From Escarpia spicata (Eukaryota > Annelida > Polychaeta > Sabellida > Siboglinidae): a stretch of 64,000 bases of DNA. The notes under the pieces were generated by a model. It was not told the origin of the DNA, did no database searches, and worked only from the letters and a program-made list of their open reading frames with translations. This document shows positions 1-11,859 of this stretch, piece by piece. Numbering within the stretch: the first letter of the stretch is position 1; each line of letters starts with the position of its first letter. The position numbers were made by a program, and so were the translations under genes. The stretch is taken from NCBI GenBank assembly GCA_963995525.1, contig OZ023214.1:59329980-59393979 (forward strand). Direction: 5' to 3'.

Positions 1-68
1 GCTGAGCTTAAATTCAGAGTTTTGCAAAGCGATCAGCCAGGGGGTACTGCTGGCTGGCACTGACGTAA

Positions 69-1479
69 TCAGCAGCAGCGACCCCTGGCACGCGAGGATG
101 GTATTATTCTAAATTGTACCAAGTCGGTAAACTTCAAAATGTGTGCTTTGTAAAACAATGGAGTCGCGTGGTCGTTGTACTGTGCACGGTGCATAAGCCG
201 TATTACCTTCTTTTGTAACATAATTATACTGTGCAAATTAGTTGAATACGTATTTCCCCATATTTCCACAAAGAACAATAAATACGGCAAAACAGAGTGG
301 AATATAACATGTACATACTATGGCGGTTAAGCAGTTTGTTGCATCTATACATGATACCGATACTGATTGAGAGTTTATATTGTACTCGACTGATATGGCC
401 TTTCCAATTTAACGAATCGTCAATAAGCACTCCTAGAAATGTCGTTACATGCACTCTTGATATCTGTGTATTTTGATATTGATATCTATATGAGATAGAC
501 TCGACCAGAGAATAACGTGCAGTTTGTTGTTGCTGTGTTCAGTGAACAGAATATGTTCGTGTCATCAGTAAACAAAATACCTTTTACCAGTTTAGAAACA
601 TTACACATGTCATTGACATACAGAATAAACAGCTTCGGTCCAAGTATAGAACCTTGTGGAACTCCACATGTTATTCTTTGAGTGTCTAACCTGTAGCCGT
701 CAATGTTTACAAATTTGCTACGATTAGCTAAGTAGCTACTAATCCAATTATATGCATTTCCACGGATGCCATAGCGTACTATGTTTTTATAGTTTATGGT
801 CAACGGTATCATAAGCTTTGTTAGATCTATAAATCGCCTATTGCACATTTCTTATGTTCTAACGAATTTGTAATATCATTAAGCAATTCTACCAAAGCAT
901 GAGCACTTGACATGCCTTCTCTGGACCCATATTGACATGAATTTTAGATATTACAGGAATTCACAAAGCTTTGAAGTCGAGAATTAAACAGTTTCTCGAA
1001 TATTGTAGAGATTTGAAGAAGAAGTTAAATCGGCCTGTAGTTGGTAAACAACTGTTTCTCACCAGATTTAAATAAAGGAATTACTTCAGCTGTTTTCATC
1101 TTATGTGAGAAAATGCCACTTTAAAACAACGTATTACATATATGTGTCATAGGTTCAGAAATGCATTCAATTATATGTTTAACGAGATTCATCGTAATGC
1201 TGTCATAATCGGCAGAACATTGATTTCCGCAACTATTGACGGTGCGTACAACCTCTTCTTTGTTACTGGGTGTTTAAAACATCGAATGTTCTTTGGGTTC
1301 CCCTTGTAATCAAGAACTGACACCCTTGGTGGAGAGTCAATTTGTTTGGGTAGCTCTGGTTCAATGCTTGTAAAATACTTATTGAACGTGTTAGGGATCA
1401 TAGGCAGGTCACCGATTATAATACCATTGTTATTGAATTGTATAGGATAATTTTTGCATTCAAGTCGAGATTTCCCCAT
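69..1479 (-). pseudogene. LINE-A reverse transcriptase domain (broken)
   Basis: Reverse transcriptase of LINE-A, which would copy the element RNA at a nicked chromosomal target. Frames at 1189-1479, 486-848, 224-454 and 69-290 carry successive pieces: the ILTD/NxYF-type linker, the palm region with GVPQGSILGPKLF, the catalytic block, then the thumb/tail region GVLIDDSLNWKGHI and WGNTYSTNL. The catalytic box reads FTDDTNIF instead of the usual FADDTNIF; both aspartates remain. At least three frame changes separate the pieces, so no full-length enzyme can be made. Confidence 0.85.
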
Positions 1480-1493
1480 GATTTCACGTTAAA

Positions 1494-2466
1494 TTATCCA
1501 AGTCCCAGATAGGTTGGCCCGGTTCTATTAGCAAGAAACTGTTTGTATAACTTGTTTTTTCCGACACGCATTTTTGAGACCATTCGTGGGCCAAGGGTTT
1601 TATGTTCACCCTTATTGTTATTATTAACTAGGCGAAGTGGACAGTGAAAATCGTTGTATGCCTCATTAAGATCTGTGTAACAAAGCCCCGAGTCCCACTG
1701 ATGCACGTTCAACGCAGCTTGTAGTGTATTAATATTGTCAACACTTGTATGACGTTTGTATTGAGTTGGACAACTACGACTACATCGGCTACCACCATAC
1801 TTGCAAATAACAAACACGGGCAAATGATCGCTTATATCAGTAATGAGTAATCCACTCCTGATATCACTATCAATATCGTTGGTAAATATATTATCAATAA
1901 GTGTTGCCGGCACATTCGAGATTCTAGTAGGCTTAGTAATTACCAAGGCTGAACATCAAATCTAGGAATTTTTTGGTACCGCCATGTGATTAATATTTCA
2001 ATAAATCTATGTTGAAATCACCACAGATAAATAAAGTTTTCGTAGTCACAATTTGGTTAAATAAAAGGTCAATGTTGTCACTAAACAAAGTTAAGTCAGA
2101 CCCAGTTGCTCTGTATACGCAAGCAATTACCACATGTCTACAGTTGGGTAACTTTAACTAAATCGTAACACATTCAAACACATTCTTGATAACTATTGAT
2201 TTACTCGATATACTAAAACAATCTAGATCATCTTTGACAAATAGTGCCCCACCTCCACCTTGTTTGTAACCCCTTACAATGTGATAAGATGAATAACCTG
2301 GTAATTGAAACCGGGACGTCTGATCGGTTTCCGCCCATGTTTCAGAAATAGCAATAACGGCGAAATCTATGTTAAGTGAATCCAGATAATTAAAAATATT
2401 TGAATAAAATATATATTTGAATAAAATATATATTTCCACCATGGATACTATTTCTGTCATCATCAT
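1494..2466 (-). pseudogene. LINE-A APE-like endonuclease domain (broken)
   Basis: The endonuclease that nicks the target to prime reverse transcription. From N to C terminus on the minus strand: AISETWAE (2158-2466), the GDFNID metal-binding block (about 2,000-2,040, interrupted by a stop shortly after), then IDNIFTN and SDHLPVF (1494-1946), the usual SDH block at the end of APE domains. The same frame runs into the linker toward the RT. A short tandem of AATATATATTTGAAT at about 2,400-2,435 interrupts the N-terminal part. Inactive by stops and frameshifts. Confidence 0.8.
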
Positions 2467-2657
2467 ATTTTAGTTCCGAGTAATATTTACAATTTGCGGA
2501 GATATAGTTCTAAAGGTTATTCTCTGGATCAATATTGTTTTCGTGGTCGTGGGCACTATATTCTGAGTATTCAAACAAACGAAAGTACAACTGATCAAAT
2601 TAATATGATACCTGCGTACGTAATTCATAGTCGGATTGCATGAATACAAACTCATCA

Positions 2658-2990
2658 TCACTTATTCCCGCAGAGGGGAGAGCGTCTAGCGTGTCCAGCG
2701 GCATTGCGAGTTAATGTCAGTAAGCACTGTTCAGACCCTCGCCAAGTCAGTGAGAGTCTGTTTTTCTCCGTCTTAGCGTACCTCGATGTAAACACAACAG
2801 TTCTGTAACCACGCGCTGTGGACTTGTTATCGCGCTTTAGCTGTCTCGCTTGTCTGAACAGTTCGCTGTCCAACGTTGAAAGGAGGTCGTTCAAATAAAT
2901 GTCAGTTTCTTTCAACGTACCCCGTTTCATCATAATCTCGGTCTTCTTTTCAGCCGAATGAAGTTGTACGATGGCGCGAGCGGGATGTCA
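2658..2990 (-). pseudogene. LINE-A ORF1 C-terminal domain (broken)
   Basis: The piece containing LHSAEKKTEIMMKRGTLK, then TDIYLND and SELFRQARQLKRDNK, resembles the C-terminal domain of LINE ORF1 RNA-binding proteins (IYxNEDLT...LFxxARxLK). The equivalent region of LINE-B at 10,818-11,033 reads MYVNEHLT...ARKLKKNLKIASTWVRNGK. The frame is lost partway, and the stop codons at about 2,656-2,660 precede the endonuclease ORF. The upstream half of this ORF1 has been separated by the CR1 fragment at 3,018-4,990. Confidence 0.7.
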
Positions 2991-3017
2991 ACAGTCGTCG
3001 GGCGAAATTGACGAAGT

Positions 3018-4990
3018 ACAAGATTTAACAAGATTGCCATCCAGAACATTAACTCTAGATGGCAGGTGGACAAAGAAGCCTTTTGGCTTATAGAAAGTAC
3101 AATACTTTTTATCTACGTGTATCCCGCCCTTTTAAGGTGTCGATTTAATATTTTAAAACATATTCACGCTACTAGCACCAACACGATCAGGAGATAATTT
3201 GTTCCATTCATTTACAGTTCTTTGTGAGACTAACAACTTTCTTATTTTTAATCTACACTGCTCCTTGACTAATGTAACTTCATGTCCTCTGGTCCTTCTA
3301 TCTTTCTTAACTGAAAAAAATATTTCTATCAATATTTTCATAACCATTCAATATTTTAAACACTTCTATCTTATCTCCTCTCAATCTCCTGGTCTCTAGT
3401 GTTGTTAAACCACATTTTAAGGCGTATTTCGTAACTAAGATCACTCAGTTTTTATATCATTTTAGTTGCTCTCCTCTGTACTCTTTCTAGCATATCTATG
3501 TCCTTCCTGCGATATGGCCTCCACGCTTGAATACAATATTCTAAATGAGACCTAACTATTGTTTTGTACACCGATATTATTAGCTCTTTTACCTTATATA
3601 CGTTATGTTTCGCCTAATTAATCCAAGGATTTGATTTCCCTTTGAAGCGACAATACCACACTGCTCTGAAACCTACATATCAGCACTAATGGTTAACCCT
3701 AAGTCCTTTTCTTTTACAGCAGTACTTAGTACAGAACCTCCCATTGTATAGTGTACATCTTCGTTCCCATGTCCTGTGTGGAGGAATTATAGTTCCCCAA
3801 ATTAAACAACATTTGCCATTTTTGCAGACTATTTTAACAACCTGTCTATCTCCATCTCGTTTAATTCTTCTAAACAATTTTGTATCATCCGCAAATTCCA
3901 ACACCTTGCTTGATATATCATTGTCCAACTCGTTGATATATATTAAGAATACTATAGGTATCAGTACTGATCCCTGTGGTACACCACTCAAAACTGATTT
4001 CCAGTTTGAAGCCTCCCCATCAACTACTACCCGTTGTCTTCTGTTAATTAGCCATTTTTCTATCCAGTTAATTAAACCATTTCCTATCCTTGGTGATCCC
4101 TCGTCTACCCACTTAGTGATATCTTCAAAAAACATAACATATTTGTTAAGCATGACCTCACTTTTATACCGTGAGATCTTTAATTAGTCTTTCTAATAAT
4201 TTGCAAATCACTGACGTTAAACTCACTGGTCTGTAGTTCTCTCTGACTTGTTTCTGGAACCTTTTTAATAACGGTATATTGTTTACTTCTTTCCATTTTG
4301 ACCACTCCCTCTTCTAATGACAAGTTGAAAACTGTTGCAAGTGGTATGCTAATTTGTTCTACAATTATTAATAGTAGTTTGGGCGGAATCCCATCCACTC
4401 CAGGTGATTTATTATCCTTCATAGCCCTAATTTTCTTAGCTACCATTTCCTGGGTTACAATTAACTGTCCTAAATAGTCTGATTCTGCCCCCTTGAACTT
4501 AGCCTCTGGTATTGGCAGTGGACTAATATCTTCCCTGGTAAACACTGAACTAAAATACTCATTCAGGTCTTCTACCATTAAGAATCCCTCTGATATTATA
4601 TTCCCAGCACTATCTTCTAGAGGACCAACCTTATCCTGAACTTTCTGTTTGCTCCGAACATAAAAACTCTTGCTGTCTTATTTTATATTACAAGCTATTT
4701 TTTGTTCGATGCTTCTCTTCGAATTTCGAATTTCAGTTGTAGCTTGGTTTAGTGCTTCTTTATAACTGTTGTAGTCATTTCCAGTACGTCTATATGACTT
4801 CCACATCATTTGTTTGTACAAAATTTTTCTAATGTCTTCTTTCGATAAGTATTTCTTTCTGGACCGTTTCCCTTGTTTTTTGAAGGGAACAAATGATCGA
4901 CGATCCACTCTATTTCACTCTTTAAGATATTCCAACATTCTGTTTCTTCAGTGTGTTGTTCCAGTCTATCTTTGCTAAATAGTTCCTCAT
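3018..4990 (-). mobile_element. CR1-type LINE fragment, copy A (nested in LINE-A)
   Basis: Minus-strand CR1-like LINE, 5'-truncated. It closely matches copy B at 38,159-40,977 by eye over most of its length, including the same 3' end (AACAAGATTTAACAAGA-type sequence). It carries the linker ECWNILKSEIEWIVD (4806-4985), the RT N-terminal part with MKDNKSPGVDGIPPKLL (4180-4578), the palm with GVPQGSVL and FADDTKLFRRIK (3686-4153) and the tail with RTRGHEVTLVKEQCRL (3153-3347). Frames are broken. The homology to copy B stops at about 4,990 inside LINE-A ORF1. I could not find a convincing target-site duplication. Confidence 0.85.
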
Positions 4991-4995
4991 TTCCT

Positions 4996-5320
4996 CGCCC
5001 TCGTCGTGGTGCTCTCACTGATGGTCGGCGTTTCATCTGCGTTGGTCGATGTGGAGCTGCGCGTTCAGGGCGTTGTTGACGTAGCGGGTGGTGCATAGCT
5101 GTGAATGTTAAGCCCGGTAACGATAATGTTCTTTTTCTTTGGGTTTTCTTCCAGGTCATTTACGTGCGCTTCCAGTTTGGATATTCTTTCGTCTTTTGTT
5201 TTTATGATTTCTAGCAAATCGGCTATTCATTTGTCTGTCGCATTGTTTCTTTCCTTGATTTGCAGAGAAAGTAGACGGACCGACGAATTTCGGTTATCTC
5301 TGAATTGGCAGGGTGTATAA
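4996..5320 (-). pseudogene. LINE-A ORF1 coiled-coil part, cut off by nested CR1
   Basis: On the minus strand this reads as an ORF1 N-terminal region: a heptad-like stretch KTKDERISKLEAHVNDLEEN followed by KKKNIIVTGLNIHSY, typical of the coiled coil leading into the RNA-binding part of LINE ORF1 proteins. Several stops break the frame (for example around 5,228). It lies in the same orientation as LINE-A and directly outside the CR1 boundary, so I read it as the 5' part of LINE-A displaced by about 2 kb. Confidence 0.6.
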
Positions 5321-5654
5321 TGTATTGTTAGTTCGTAGAAAGTAAACACATTTCAGGTGTGCATCACCACCGTGTTACTGATGTTGATGTTGTCTGTACC
5401 AACAACAAAAGCAATGAATTACTTACCTTGTGTACAATCACATGGGCCATTTTCTACTAAGATTGGCTATCTACACGTGCACTGGATACGGTGTTCAGGC
5501 ATATTTTCCATCTTTAATCCTTCAAGTATCCACAATTTCAAATGTATGAAAACTCTTTCTTGCTTCTGCAGGGCGATCACTGCCCGTATCCAAGGGAACC
5601 CAGCCACCAGCACAATGGACTTTGAGACTCGTCCTTTCTAATTTAAAACACATG

Positions 5655-6110
5655 TTGAAATAATAGCGCCTGGCGCTGAATGCGGTTGAGGGGTATTGGG
5701 TTACTGTGTAGCGCCGTGGTGCAGTGGCTAGAGATTCGGACTCTCAACCGAGAGAACCCGGGTTCGAATCCTGTGCGGCGGTGTCGAACCTTGGGCAAGT
5801 TCGTTCACTATACGTTGCTCCAGTTTACTCAGCTGTATGAATGAGTACCTGGCTACAGACAGTGGTGGACATTTGTGTACGAATAGTATTCGCGCATTAA
5901 TTGCAGCGTGGCTGGATGCTTTCCAGAGAAGTCGAAATGGTGTTCGATTGAACAGATCTGCCAGGGAGTAAAGTGTAAAGCGCTTTGAGCAGTCCTGAGG
6001 ACTGGATACTGAGCTATATAAGAACTTACCTTTACTTTTACTTTTACTTTACTGTCTGCGGCGTTGATTGCGGTTGGGGGTTATTGGGTTGCTGTCTGCG
6101 GCGTGTGTTA
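5655..6110. repeat. Short tandem repeat hosting the SINE
   Basis: A unit of about 40 bp containing GCGGTTGNGGGGTATTGGGTT is present at about 5,679-5,707 and again at 6,056-6,100. Removing the SINE between 5,708 and 6,055 restores two adjacent units. It marks the target in which the SINE integrated. Confidence 0.6.
5708..6048 (+). mobile_element. tRNA-derived SINE with target-site duplication
   Basis: A 341-bp SINE. The head is tRNA-like, with an A-box-like TGGTGCAGTGGC at about 5,718 and a perfect B box GGTTCGAATCC at 5,761-5,771, the internal RNA polymerase III promoter. The body is tRNA-unrelated and contains AAGTGTAAAGCGCTTTGAGC and ACTGAGCTATATAAGA near the 3' end; the tail is (TTTTAC)n. 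TTACTGT flanks it at 5,701-5,707 and 6,049-6,055. The 3' motif resembles the AAGCGCTTTGAG...CTATATAA ends seen in several animal SINE families; I cannot name the family. Confidence 0.88.
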
Positions 6111-6423
6111 TTAATAAAATTATAACGAACGTCATCTTTTAGTTGATCTTGTAAATATACTTTTTCGAAGTGAACAATTCTTATTACCTCTGTCTCTGTA
6201 ATCTTTATTATCCGAAAGCAACACTCTCGATAGGAAAGAAAATGTGGTGTGTATTTAGGCAAACGTTTTATGAAGTTAATTTTGCTTTGTGAGCAAATAC
6301 ACGAGGTCAAAACGTTCTTAACGGAACTTAACGGACACACACATCAAGATAAATAAACCACGCACGCACATAGCGAAGTCAATTGTTTCTTCTGATCCAA
6401 CGTAACGTGACTTCTCATTCAAA

Positions 6424-6866
6424 ATGGCGACAAAGCAGACACAAGAACCGATGTCCTTGTCGAAACATCAAAAGGCTGTATGTCGAACTTTTGTTTTCAA
6501 CCGCCCCTTGACATTAGTCACTTGTGCAAGCCAGGATAAACATGTTTTTATCCATCTTATAAACATTGCCAACGAAAGGTCACGATTGATGGGAAAGGGT
6601 GTATTTGTGACATTCACAGACACCAAAGAGGTACAGTCTTGTTGACTGACTGGAAGGGATACCTTTGTTTTTGCCTGTTTCACAACCTGGCGGCCAGAAC
6701 TTTAGGTTTCTCAGCAGTCACGTACGCGGACATAAAGAACACCGACGAACGCTATGCGACATTGTTAAATATCTGTGGGGGTCGGGCGAAAGTTACTATC
6801 AAAATAACATCCAACGCCGGGTTTGACAACTACGTTCTGTCATCCCTGGAACTCATCCAGTCCTGA
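6424..6866 (+). CDS. Two overlapping small hypothetical ORFs
   Basis: An ATG ORF of 73 codons (6424-6645) and one of 75 codons overlapping its end in another frame (6639-6866). The first begins MATKQTQEPMSLSKHQK. A third open stretch in the same strand runs at about 7,140-7,346 and is rich in charged residues but lacks an ATG. I recognise none of them. They could be exons of one lost or unrecognised gene, or chance. No splice evidence decided it. Confidence 0.25.
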
Positions 6867-7041
6867 TTCTGTTTGCAGGAGGCAGCCATCTTCCCTGATC
6901 CGGTTCAAATAAACTTTACATAGATTCACGAAAAAACATCCTCCATCAGTCAAAATAGATCACCACACCCACCAACTCAGACGAAGTAGGTCAACTGAAC
7001 TTTCGTGAAGCTCTCGAGACAAAACTTGACTTACTTAGACC

Positions 7042-7104
7042 GTCAACAACGTCAACAACGTCAACAACGTCAACAACGTCAACAACGTCAACAACGTCAA
7101 CAAC
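7042..7104 (+). repeat. 9-bp tandem repeat (GTCAACAAC)7
   Basis: Seven perfect copies of GTCAACAAC. The copies are identical, which suggests recent expansion. It lies between the small ORFs and LINE-B. Confidence 0.95.
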
Positions 7105-7907
7105 GTCGCACGAACGTCCATCGTATTGTCATACCATAAGACAGTGAACATGACAGTCCATCTGTTAGGAAAGAACTGACCTTCACATCTCAAACTATCA
7201 CTAACGAAGGCCAGCCAACCGTTGACCTGACGGAATGTACTTGGTTATCATCTGACGACAAATGTCATGATGATCATGATCTAAGAAAGACCGTGCGTAA
7301 AGTCGATAAAATCCGAGATTTATCTTTACTTTCGACATTGATTGTATAGCCTTTTTTAATTACTGTTTATTTTGAGACTACTTTCTGTTCTGTTTGACAC
7401 TAGTATATATGAACTTGTTTTATGTTTACTTTCGCCATCGCTTGAATACCTTTGCTTTAACTTTTTGTGTGTACTTTTAATATTACTGCTTGTTTCGGCT
7501 CATTTCTATATCGATCAGCACCGCGTTTGATTGAGTAAGTAAGTAAGTAAGTAATTCATTTATTTCCAACATTTAGCATTACACGTCACAATTAAACAAA
7601 TACAATGTTGTGTGTGGAAAGGGGGTGAACAGAAGTACAGTACTTATCAATGGTTCACTACCAACCATTTTAGGTGTTTGCGATGTAAATACAATATTAT
7701 ATTTTTATAGAGTAACATTTACCAATAAAAAATTATTGTACAACATAATAAGTTTATATTAATTTTGGTTTTTGACATTTTTGATATTCTTATGGGTCTT
7801 CATTTCTCCACATAGTACCACGATTACAATAGTGCTGACATTTTCTTAAATCTTCAGGTAAACTATTCCACAATTTGACTCCAATATTAGACACACACAC
7901 ATAGCCT

Positions 7908-9500
7908 TCAAAGTTGTACGTACAATTGTTTAAATACATCTCTATGTCTTGTTACATACCAACATTCGTTATTCAAATGAAAACAGCTTAGAATGTTTTT
8001 CGGAAGTAAATGATATTTCACTTTGTACATTGTGGTAGCCGTTTTATACTCAATATAATAAAAAAACTTCATAACTTTAAGAACGACAAACAAGTTGTTT
8101 GTGTGGTCTTGAGGTTTTGCTCCATATATAGTTCGAATCACTCTTTTTTGCAAAATAAATATCGGCCATAAGTTAGAACGATACGTGTTGCCCCAAATCT
8201 CAGAGCAGAAGTCAATATACGGCATAAAAAGTGAAAAGTATAACAAGGATAATGACTTGACATTTAATAAGCTTCGTGCTTTGTAAATTATTTATGTTAT
8301 TTTTGCTAATTTAGATTTAACCAATTGAATTTGTGTTTCCAGGATAGCTTCTCATCAATGATTACACCCAGGAATTTTTTTTGGTACACTCTTTCTATGT
8401 TTTTCTGATTTATGGTTATATTGATGCCAGGAGCATTTCTCTTGTTTCCAAATATCATGAAACTGGTTTTATCGACACTAAGGGATAGTTCGTTTAATTC
8501 GAACCAATTTTTTTATTTCACCAACTCCTGGTTGACTACTGCGCTAATCATATTTGGATCATCAGCCCAATAGAATATGTTAGCGTCATCTGCAAATATA
8601 ATGAATTTTACTATATCAGAAACTTTGCATAAGTCATATATAAATAAATCAAAAATAATTTTGGTCCAAGTATTGATCCTTGCGGTACTCCACATAATAT
8701 GTTTAAAACATTAGATTTGACATTATCAATACATACAAATTGTTTCCTCTTTTCAAGATAACTGCTCAACCAATTATTTACAACCCCACGTATACCACGC
8801 AATTCTATTTTGTTAACAGCAGATTGTGGTTTATAGTGTCGAAAGCTTTTATCAAGTCGATAAACACGCCTACTGCCGATTCATTCTTATCAATTGCATT
8901 TGCTATTTAATCAGTTAACTCCAACCACGCCATGGAGGTAGATCTGTTTTTTTCGAAAACCATATTGACTTTCATTCAGTATATCATTAAGTTCTATAAA
9001 ATTATCTAACCTGGGGTCAAAGAGTTTTCTAGAATTGTGGAGAACTGAGGCAATAATGACACAGGCCTAGAGTTGGAAAACGCCTTTATATCTCCAGTTT
9101 TGAATAATGGAATGATTTTAGCTACTTTCATATTATCCGGAAATATGCCGGATTTAAACGATCTATTACAGATCTGAGTTAATGGTTTTACAATATGAGA
9201 AATAACCTTTTTTATTATATACATGTCTATATTATTATAATCATTAGAATATTTAAAATTGTTAACAACACTTAGTACTTCTTGTTCATCCGTAGCACGG
9301 AGAAACATAGAGGCTTTCGTTCTGACATGTACATCCTCGTAATTACTGGGTGCATTTAATGGTGTTTTGATTTTCCTGGCGAGCCGAGGTCCAACATTTA
9401 CGAAGAAATCGTTAAAGCCATTGGCTATTTCTGATTTATCAGTAAGGATTTTATTGTCGCCGACAAATGAATCTGGGATAGATTTATAGGTGTTTCCCAT
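7908..9500 (-). pseudogene. LINE-B reverse transcriptase (broken)
   Basis: The 9,006-9,500 frame carries the RT entry region (PLTQICNRSFKSGIFPDNMK, then AKIIPLFKTGD), 8,611-8,802 carries CGVPQGSILGPKLFLIY, and 8,513-8,695 holds the catalytic FADDANIF box with both aspartates. 7,908-8,246 holds the C-terminal tail. The frame changes between GVPQG and FADD and again before the tail. The order of motifs is that of a complete RT, so loss is by point decay rather than by deletion. Confidence 0.85.
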
Positions 9501-9646
9501 TTTGATTATTGAATTTAATACTTTCCAAGTTCCTTTAATATCATGTTGATTTTTTACAATAATTTAGAATAGTGATCCTGTTTGGCTTGTCATAGAATAT
9601 TAAATAGCTTATTTTTAAATCTTTTGTATCTTTCTTCTATGCTTTT

Positions 9647-10500
9647 TTATTTACATACAAGATATTTTTTGTAGAGATTGTTTTTCTTTTTACATGCATT
9701 TACTAATCCTATTGTAAACCATGGCTTATATGAGTTGTGAATCTTATTATACACCTTTCTTATCGGACAATGAGTATTATATAGATCGGTGAAAATGTTA
9801 ACAAATTCACTATATACCGTGTTAATATCCTCTGGTTGCATAATCCAGTCCCAATTACAGTTGGCCAATGCAGAGCTAAATGACTGTATACAATGCTCGT
9901 TTTTAGACCTGACATATTTAAAGCTTTATCCTTTAGGTCTATCAATGTTACTTCTACTCAATGCGAAAACAGGTAAATGGTCACTAACATATGTAATTAA
10001 TAACCCACTGCAAACCTCCTTTGTCAATTCGTTAGTGAAAATATTATCAATCAAAGTGGCGCTGAATTAAGATATTCCACTTGGTTTTGTAACCAAGAGA
10101 TATAATCCGTAACTGTACAGTACGTCTAGAAACTGTTTAGTTCCGTGGGGAGTTTCATGTTTTAAAAGATCAAGATTATAATCACTACACCAGTGCATAG
10201 TCTTATTGGTGTTTCTTGTCTTCTCAAATATATGTTGTAAAGTTTCATTATTCTATTTAGTTCTAATTCTACTGTGACACACTCTATGATGTTGTTTACT
10301 GCCAATGACGTACAACTGATTTCCTTAGAGTCAATGCATTTTCTAAAGTAAATTACTACACCACCTCAATTTATATTTTTGCGACTGACTTGTACGGATT
10401 CAAACCCTTGTAAAATGAAACTGTTTTCATTCCCTTCGTGACTCCACGATTCACTTAACAACTACATCAAAGGGGTCATGCAATGTGAATAAAAAGAAAG
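9647..10500 (-). pseudogene. LINE-B endonuclease domain and linker (broken)
   Basis: The reverse strand of about 9,950-10,070 reads TLIDNIFTNEL and SGLLITYVSDHLPVF, the C-terminal APE endonuclease blocks also present in LINE-A. The linker KPWFTIGLVNACKKKNNLYK sits at 9,647-9,868. The N-terminal endonuclease blocks upstream to about 10,500 are more decayed, though QMxxDxNIDLLKH-type sequence is partly visible. Confidence 0.7.
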
Positions 10501-10817
10501 TTTGCATTTAAGCTTCTTGCGTTAAAGTGTATTATTGATAAATCATTGCTGTGTTTTATTTTATGTTCAAATTTAGCTTCTGTATAATACGAACAGTCTA
10601 CTATTATGTCATTGTACAAGTTATTATCTGGATCGATATAATCGCCATAATTATGATGTAAATATTCGGTATATTCATAACCTTTAAAATCAAACTTGGA
10701 AGTTTTTTCATAAATGTTAAAAACGATTCATTCATGTCACCTTCGCTTGTAATATATGTAAATTCTTCGTCACTTATATTGTGATAAGGAAAACAAATGA
10801 CAGCCATCAACCTTCAA

Positions 10818-11194
10818 TCACGTCGACGAGGACTCGACACGCCGAGCGCAGTAAATTTCGTGTTGCAACACATAGGTCTTGGCCACATCAGGTGACCCCA
10901 GTGTTCTTATAAGTACTTTTCCATTCCTCACCCATGTTGAGGCAATCTTGAGGTTTTTCTTCAACTTTCTGGCTTCGAAGCCTTCCCAGGCAATGCTGTT
11001 GTTTTTCTTTGTTAAGTGTTCGTTAACGTACACATTGCTTTTGCTGAGTTTGTAGGCAGTGTTTTTGTTTTTATATTCACAAATCTCACTATGATGTCTG
11101 GCTTGACATTTCGTTGGTTTCGTTGATTTCCATTTGTGATAGATCGTTTGCGCAACGCAATTGACAACAAAGTATGATCATTATCATCGATCAA
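10818..11194 (-). pseudogene. LINE-B ORF1 (RNA-binding protein) fragment
   Basis: Two overlapping frames: 11,012-11,194 contains NVKPDIIVRFVNIKTKT, like the RNA-recognition part of LINE ORF1 proteins (KPDIIVRF), and 10,818-11,033 contains MYVNEHLT followed by ARKLKKNLKIASTWVRNGK, the C-terminal domain. They are separated by a frameshift. Upstream sequence is stopped at about 11,206. Confidence 0.65.
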
Positions 11195-11355
11195 GCCAAT
11201 AGCGTCTTAGTCAAATACCCGTAAGCTCTGACCGCTGCCGAGGTGTTAAGCCACGCGTACGTCGTATCATTTATGCACGAGCCAATGGCGTGGTCGTAAT
11301 GACCCGTTAGCTCACGACTGCTGGCGAGGTCATAAAAAACCCGCAAGTCATGTCA
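11190..11355. repeat. Two diverged copies of an ~90-bp direct repeat
   Basis: AAGCCAATAGCGTCTTAG...CTGCCGAGGTGTTAAG at about 11,193-11,265 recurs as GAGCCAATGGCGTGGTCG...CTGGCGAGGTCATAAA at about 11,280-11,338. It lies between LINE-B and the Polinton relic. Confidence 0.6.
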
Positions 11356-11859
11356 TTATCCGATTGTATATGTAGTCATTAAAATACGTGTGCACTCGTA
11401 TAGTGACCACGCCCACACCTTCCATTCTAGTTCATCAATCACCTTCACACACATGTCACATTCACGCATGCACACTTACTACCACCACCACCGATACCCA
11501 CCATTCATTGGTTCCTTCTTTCCACTTTCCTGTATGAATACATGTCCACAGGCGCATGAATACACATCTACTCTCGCATGGAAATATATAGAAACTTGCA
11601 GGGGACTGTTTTTGTTCATTTATAGTCGTGACTTCCATCATGAAAAACCATCTATGTTGACACTGCAATGCTGTAGTAGTATCACTTACACGTGTAAGAT
11701 TTAATTGTGACTAGAATTTCATTAGTCGTGACAACCTCGTTAAACACGCAAGATTCTCGTGTGTTGACGCCACCGAGCCACCGTTACCCAAGCACTCTAA
11801 GTTACAACAAGACAGACCGCGTGTTAACGATGAAGACACCATCGAACATTCGACCCCGT

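Larger units (their letters stand above)
1..2990 (-). mobile_element. LINE-A, endonuclease/reverse transcriptase part (non-LTR retrotransposon, decayed)
   Basis: A minus-strand non-LTR retrotransposon whose 3' part lies at or near the window start. Reading the minus strand from 2990 down, it shows the ORF1 C-terminal domain, an APE-type endonuclease and a reverse transcriptase followed by the C-terminal tail with WGNTY and LQKKVIR. The RT style (CGVPQGSILGPKLF) and the ORF1 type place it in the broad Jockey/CR1 group; I cannot give the exact clade. Many stops and frameshifts mean it is dead. Its ORF1 is continued at about 4,996-5,320 beyond a nested CR1 copy. Confidence 0.85.
7535..11194 (-). 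mobile_element. LINE-B, nearly full-length decayed non-LTR retrotransposon
   Basis: Minus-strand LINE of the same broad group as LINE-A. The 3' end is a (TTAC)n tail at 7,535-7,555. Reading up: RT tail (7,908-8,246, with SEIWGNTYRSNL and ILQKRVIR), RT palm (8,513-8,802), RT N-terminal linker (9,006-9,500), endonuclease/RT linker (9,647-9,868), endonuclease end (about 9,950-10,160), and ORF1 (10,604-11,194). Stops and frameshifts occur in every domain. Its 5' limit is uncertain and abuts a 90-bp repeat next to the Polinton. Confidence 0.85.

Noticed and set aside
5708..5785. A functional tRNA gene
   Set aside because: The tRNA-like head lacks a clean acceptor and anticodon arrangement and continues into a SINE body with a tail and target duplication.
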